Origin: Lantana camara
Taxonomy: Eukaryota > Streptophyta > Magnoliopsida > Lamiales > Verbenaceae
DNA length: 64,000 nucleotides
Direction of reading: 5' to 3'
NCBI GenBank assembly: GCA_037501455.1
Contig: CM074857.1
Span: 98,365,501-98,429,500 of the forward strand
Notes under the pieces: model-generated
Databases searched by the model: none
What the model saw: the letters and a program-made list of their open reading frames with translations, nothing else
Told to the model about the DNA's origin: nothing
Translations under genes and position numbers: made by a program
Shown: positions 58,284 through 64,000 of the stretch, piece after piece
Layout of the letters: the number at the start of each line of letters is the position of its first letter
How positions within the stretch are numbered: the first letter of the stretch is position 1

Positions 58284-61200
58284 TGTAACACCCCGGAACG
58301 AAGGGCGCCACATCCTACGCACCATAGCCCAACACGTGATACGAAATGGGGACTCCGTCCACGCATCAAGCCAAGGCGAACGGGTGACAAACATAAATCC
58401 AACCTAAGCTAGGCGGTCTAGACCCTACTCAGAGCGCGCAATAAAAACAAATAGCGAATGCGGAAGCACCAGAATCTCACCAAACAAATAAACATGCTCG
58501 AAACATATCAAAAATAACGATTCAAGTTATACAAACTTTTACAATTTCGAATTTATTCATAACTTATACATATATCAAAACTAACAAAATGCATAAAGGA
58601 AACAGAGTACAATGCATGGGACTCGAGCTATCCTCAACCTCGACTCAAAGACAACCGCCTAGCTCCAACACCTCAAAACGCCACCTGCAAACTCAAATAA
58701 AAGGGGGGAAAAAGGGAGAAACAACGAGGGTCAGTCCTAAAGAGTGGTGAGGGGGCTAACACACGCACCCATACATATACATAAGGACAAAGCATATACA
58801 AAGCTGAAAGGGTTCATGAACCGGGCGCGGTTTTTACATTCTAAAACATTTTACCCCGTGGTAATAGATATATAAAGAAAGAAGTTTGAGGCCGAAGGCC
58901 AAAATCAATCAAGTTTTAGAGTTAGAAATCCGCTTCCGTTTCACAACCATAAACGAAACATAACGTACCGAAAGCTCAAAATCTAACCCACTTACTTCAT
59001 AAGCAAAGGCGAAGGGAAAACAAAATGAATCATAAATCAATCCCACCGTTTGGGGAAGAGAGGTGCCCCTCTCAACCCCCTTATAAATACATAACTTGAG
59101 TCGGGGGATCCCGCCCGCTCCTTCGACGGGCCTGCCACTCAGCGCACCGTCGACATGGGAGAACTAAGTCTCCCGACGTGGAGTCGTGTTGATGAGAGAG
59201 CACGGCGACCCCATGGCCAACCCGAGATCACATACCACTCCTCCGGGGCCCAAACTTACACTTACACTTATCGAACGAAGCTTAAACACAAGTCATATCA
59301 CGCTTATACACACCCACACTTATCAAAGCTTTGCAAAGTAAATGAAAATAATGCTTAGATACATATAAAACCGTTTTCAAAGCCTCATAACAAACGGGAC
59401 AAATCCCACAAAATACGTATCAAGCACATATCTATCTATATATATATATATATATATATAAGTCGAATGCGGGTTCGAAATACAAATAGGGTTTTAGGTC
59501 ATCATAACTAAAAGGAAAGAAAACCTCACCTTACCGACCAACCGAACCAGAGGAATCACCTCTACAACCTCTAGACAACGTAAGAACAAAAGCAAAGAGC
59601 AAGGGACAAGCTTAGACTCAGCATGAACAAATTAGACGCTCGGCATATGTATATGGGTGGAAATGATGCATATGAAATGCGATAAGATAACACTTAGGTC
59701 ACATGACATCATATCGAGACATATTGGAGCATAACTCACATATTTCACGTTCAAGAACATCATGCAATGCTTGTAACATGCTATATAACCAATTAAGAAT
59801 GCATACAACTCATACCAAAGCAAGGGAAGATCATGCAAGGCAAGAAAATAAGTCATGAAGTCAGACCTGCACATAAGAGGGCAGTTAGGTCACATAAGGC
59901 ACGTTTCACGTCCAACGAATTCATAAACTTAATACAACGCATATAACATATAATTATAACATAAAACATACCAATTCAAGTAATGAAAAGCTATAGCACC
60001 ACATATCATTCATATAAACAAGCATTCAACACCTTAGGAACAAGTTAGGGGAGGGAAATGAACAAAACGGACAAAGAAACAAAGTTCGGGCAAGAAAACT
60101 CAAGTTTTCCAGATCCAGGGCCGTGGATATTTTCAAAGGGGGAGATCCACGGCCGTGGATCTGGGGACAGAAACGTCCCTGCTGCTGGTCTCCTATCCAT
60201 GGCCGTGGATTTGATCAAAGCCAAAAATCCACGCCCGTGGATCTGCTTCCAGTGACCAAAACTCGATTTTTAGCCCTCAAACTCACCAAGAACCAAAACC
60301 AAACCATACTAACAACAAACTAACACAATATACAAGATATATGCATCAAAGATTCAAAGGTTTATGCCCTAATTCATGCAAGAAAACGAAGCAAGCAAAG
60401 ACATGAACGTAGCAGGCCGTTCTCTTTAAGTTTGAGGCTAAAACATGGGATAAAAGCTTGTAAACACATAGCTAACATGTAGAGCAACTCATATACTTCA
60501 TGTACATGCAGTTTCACACGAAATGGAGCTCAAGAAGTCATCAAACGAATCAAAATTCTCCAGCAATTCAAACTGGGGAGAGCAGGGCATATTCTCACGT
60601 TTAAGGTTGAAATGAAGAGTGAAATCAAGGCAAAACAAAACATATTCATAGAGTAACATGTGTGACACATAACCATGCATTAACACATGAAATTGGATGC
60701 AAGAATCCATCAAACAAACCTCAAAAACATGACAACAACTTGGTGAAAATGAGCAGATTTGCTGCAGCATTTTTTAATGTTCAAGAACTCAAGTTTGCAG
60801 CCATAATGAAGCATGAATTCAGGGAAAAACAGAGCATATTCATATAGCAACATGTCTATTACATAACCATGCACTAAAGCACGAAATTGGAGGCAAGAAT
60901 TCATCAAACTCCACTCAAAAACGTGACAGCAGTTCATACCAGTAGAGCTGTTCGAAAATCTAGTTTTTCATGCCCAAAAGCTCAAGGCTTCAATCATGTT
61001 ATCAAAGAGAAAACAACCCTAACACATCTAACATGAAGTATGAATCAAGAAAGGAAGCAGAGAAGTTCATATCATCACCAATCATGCATCAAATCAGCCA
61101 CAAACTCAAACTAAGCCATGGATTCAAAATATGAGATAACCCTAACTATTCATGCTAGCTTTCAAACTCGAATTAAAACTCAAGTAAAACATGAAATTCA

Positions 61201-62016
61201 TGGATCAAAATCATCATATAATCATGGAGAATTCGAAAGTACACTTACCTTGAAGAGTTGATGAAGTATAGAAGAGATTAGGCTTCAAAATCACAAGGCA
61301 TGAGAAAGGGGTTTCTTCCTTCTTCTTTTCTCCATGGATCAGCTGCTCTTTCCTTCTCTCTTGGGTGTATTGGACGAAATGAAAGGGTAGGGAAGGGATA
61401 GGGCTGAGTTAATATCATATAAACCAAGGTTAAAGGCTTGAGTATGGTTAATTTGGGCCCACAAGTACAAAGACTAGTCAAAGATGGTGGCTTTAGCACA
61501 AGCTGTTCGTTCCGGGAGAAAAACGGGGGTTCAAATGGGCTTAGAAAAATACCAAACCAGGTTCAAAAGTTTTCTTTCTTCGTTGCGAGTCCGACGCTTC
61601 TTCCGGAATTCGAATCCGAATTCACGAGCTCAAGTTATGGCCTCCGGAACATGAGGCGCGTTAACACTAGTTAGGCCCTCATGTCCCTCATCAATTACAT
61701 AAGGTTTAAAACCTCGATAAACGAACCCAAAAACTTAAAACGAGCATGCAAACATATTCATAACTCACATATATCACGCATATCGAAATTTCACAAAAAT
61801 CGGAATTAAATTCCGGCACATAACGAGCAAATTTCGAGCATGCAAACTTAAACGTTTAAAAATTCAAAGTTCATAAATATAGACAATTAATTTTATATAA
61901 ATTCAAATAATCATATAAGCATTAAAATAACACTCAAATACGTAATTAAATAATTAAAGCGCATAGAACCCTCTCGTTACGACGTACCTGGAAATCTAAA
62001 CGATCGGGATGTTACA
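58284..62016 (+). mobile_element. LTR unit (probable solo LTR) with TTTAA target duplication, 3733 bp
   Basis: The unit begins TGTAACACCCCGG and ends CGGGATGTTACA, so its first and last dozen bases are inverted copies with one change. TTTAA stands at 58279-58283 and 62017-62021. It splits the Athila-like pol exactly, between PEHL and MYAYLGEN. The interior has no pol; landmarks match the unit at 6107-10278. The 5-bp duplication supports integration by an LTR-retrotransposon integrase. A (TA)n tract lies at 59438-59460. Confidence 0.88.
60113..60242. repeat. Cluster of 16-bp palindromes, consensus ATCCACGGCCGTGGAT
   Basis: Units are 60113-60128, 60145-60160 (perfect), 60195-60210 and 60227-60242, each with zero or one change from ATCCA-CGGCCG-TGGAT. 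Confidence 0.95.
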
Positions 62017-64000
62017 TTTAATGTATGCTTATTTGGGGGAAAATGATACGTTGCCTGTTATTGTTTCATCTAGTTTATCCAATGCACAACTTAATAGTCT
62101 TTTGAGGGTGTTGAGGGAACATAAACAAGCCTTAGGTTAGACTATTGCTGTTATTAAAGGAATAAGCCCCTCGATTTGCATGCATAGGATATTAATGGAG
62201 GATGATCATAAACCTTCGGTTGAGCACCAACGTAGATTGAACCCAAACATGAAAGAGGTAGTTGGAGCTGAAGCAATCAAGTTGTTAGATTCAGGAATTA
62301 TTTATCCTATCTCGGATAGCAAATGGGTTAGTCCGGTACAAATGGTACCTAAGAAAGGGGGAATGACGGTTGTTAAAAATGAAAATAATGAACTAATCCC
62401 TACTAGGACGGTTACGGGGTGGAGAGTGTGTATTGATTATAGGAAACATAAAAATGCCACCCGTAAGAACCACTTTCCCTTGCCTTTCATTGACCAAATG
62501 CTAGAAAGATTAGCTGGACACTCATATTATTGCTTCTTAGATGGATACTCGGGGTATAAACAAATAGCCATAGCACCGGAGGATCAAGAAAAGTGCACAT
62601 TTACTTGCCCTTATGGCACCTTTGCTTATAGGAGAATGCCGTTCGGGTTATGTAATTCTCCAGCCACATTTCAGCGATGTATGATGGCCATTTTTTTTAA
62701 TTTTATAGAGAAAACAATGGAAATATTCATGGATGATTTCTCTGTTTTTGGCTATTCATTTGATTCTTGTTTAGTGCACCTAACCTGAGTCTTACAACGT
62801 TGTGAGGAGACCAATTTTATGTTAAATTGGGAGAAGTGTCACTTTATGGTAAGAGAAGGTATAGTTCTAGGACATAAGATTTCAGAAAAGGGCATTGAAG
62901 TGGATCGTGCAAAGATAGATGTGATTGCAAAGTTGCCACCATCGACGAATGTCAAGGGAGTATGGAGTTTCCTTGGTCATGCCGGGTTTTATCGCCGGTT
63001 TATCAAGGATTAGTTCAAAATTACTTTACCGCTTTGCAAGCTTTTACAGAAAGATAGTGAATTTGCATTTGATGATAATTGTTTGCTTGCATTTGACAGG
63101 TTGAAGAAAGAGCTTAAATCGGCTCCAATAATGGTGGCTCTGGATTGGAATCTCCCATTCGAGTTGATGTGTGATGCGAGTTATCTATCTATAGGAGCTG
63201 TGCTTGGACAAAAAAGGGATAAGCGTTTACATGTTATTGCTTATGCTAGTAAAACTTTGAATGATGCACAGATTAATTATAATACTACTGAAAAAGAACT
63301 TTTGGCTATTGTATTTGCATTTGATAAATTTTGTTCTTATTTGATAGGTTCGAAGACCGTGGTGTATACAGATCATGCGGCGATCAAGTATTTGCTAGCC
63401 AAAAAGGATTCAAAGCCTTGTTTGATTAGGTGCATTCTTCCACTTCAAGAGTTTGACTTGGAAATTAGAGATAAGAAAGGGGCAGAAAACGTAGTGGCGG
63501 ATCACCTGTCAAGACTAGAGTTTGGTGATGGGGTTGATAAGAATGATGAGGCAATTTTCGAGAAATTTTCGGATGAGCAGCTGTTTGCCATATCCTTTTC
63601 TAGCCCATGGTTTGCAGACTATGTTAACTATCTACTGAGTGGAGTACTTCCCCCGGAGCTGAACAATCATCAGAAAAGGAAGTTTTTCGCGGATGTGAAG
63701 CATTATTTTTGGGAGGAGCCTCTTCTTATCAAACATTGTTCAGATGGTCTAGTGAGGCGGTGCATTCCTCTAGATGAAGTGGGGGAAATTCTTAAACAAT
63801 GCTATGCAAGTCCTTATGGAGGACATGCGAGTACGAGTAGGACAGCCACTAAGGTAATTCAATCTGGGTTTTGGTGGCCAACATTGTTCCATGATGCTCA
63901 TGAGTTTGTTGTGAAATGTGATAAGTGCCAAAGGACGGGAACAATAGGTCAATGGGATGAAATGCCTCTTCGATACATTTTGGAGATTGAGTTATTTGAT
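62017..64000 (+). pseudogene. Athila-like reverse transcriptase, RNase H and start of integrase, three stops
   Basis: One frame runs to the window end with stops at 62138-62140 (TAG where Trp is usual, before TIAVIKGISPS), 62786-62788 (TGA) and 63011-63013 (TAG). RT blocks: KWVSPVQMVPKKGG, GWRVCIDYRKHKNATRKNHF, YGTFAYRRMPFGLCNSPATF, and the catalytic FMDDFSVFG (about 62730). RNase [17 protein letters not shown] (about 63165), [24 protein letters not shown]. The integrase zinc-finger region follows ([15 protein letters not shown], about 63800-63940) and the frame leaves the window still open. No frameshift was seen here, and catalytic residues are kept. Confidence 0.93.

Noticed and set aside
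57471..58311. Minus-strand open frames over the Athila-like protease
   Set aside because: They are antisense to the clear protease reading frame.

Overview
This window is repeat-dense plant nuclear DNA, most likely from a eudicot. The evidence is a spliced AT-hook (AHL) gene, Copia and Ty3/Gypsy elements of plant lineages (Angela-like, chromovirus, Athila-like), hAT, CACTA and Mutator-like remnants, a plant L1-type LINE, a pararetrovirus-like fragment, and very AT-rich spacers. No species can be named from the sequence alone. No tRNA, rRNA or CRISPR array was seen.

Layout. 1-224 is the end of a Gypsy-type LTR inserted in an Angela-like Copia (225-4742), which also holds a 446-bp TIR element. 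4993-10406 is a large fold-back element split by a 4.2-kb LTR unit (6107-10278). 10.4-16.8 kb holds several inverted-repeat DNA transposons, including a Mutator-like element (14545-15801) that carries exon 1, intron 1 and part of exon 2 of a BES1/BZR1 gene. 16792-21869 is a complete but dead Copia with a 5-bp target duplication. 22.2-25 kb is a minus-strand chromovirus remnant with an LTR piece and a CACTA fragment inside it. 26.1-29.2 kb is a Copia LTR interrupted by a hAT element with a perfect 8-bp target duplication. 30.0-30.9 kb is a TIR element. 31109-33298 is a 5'-truncated LINE with a 12-bp target duplication.

The one intact host gene is the five-exon AHL gene at 35003-38064 (+). It is followed by a decayed pararetrovirus-like RT/RNase H fragment (38774-39746). 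From 39866 to 54064 lies a reverse-oriented LTR unit holding a 9988-bp minus-strand Copia (42345-52332, target duplication GGAGA) whose two 2.2-kb LTRs are nearly identical although its pol is dead. From 54065 to the window end is an Athila-like Gypsy element with LTR, primer-binding site, gag, protease, RT, RNase H and the start of integrase. It is split by a 3733-bp LTR unit (58284-62016, target duplication TTTAA).

The most unusual signal is that four LTRs each carry a cluster of 3-6 copies of a 16-bp palindrome with the same plan: a constant core CGGCCG and 5-bp arms that are specific to each LTR (GGGAA, AATCC, ATCCA, GGTCG). A fifth, decayed cluster (arm about AGCCA) sits at the equivalent place in a fifth LTR piece. 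I do not recognise this as a described feature, and it is the lead candidate for something new here.
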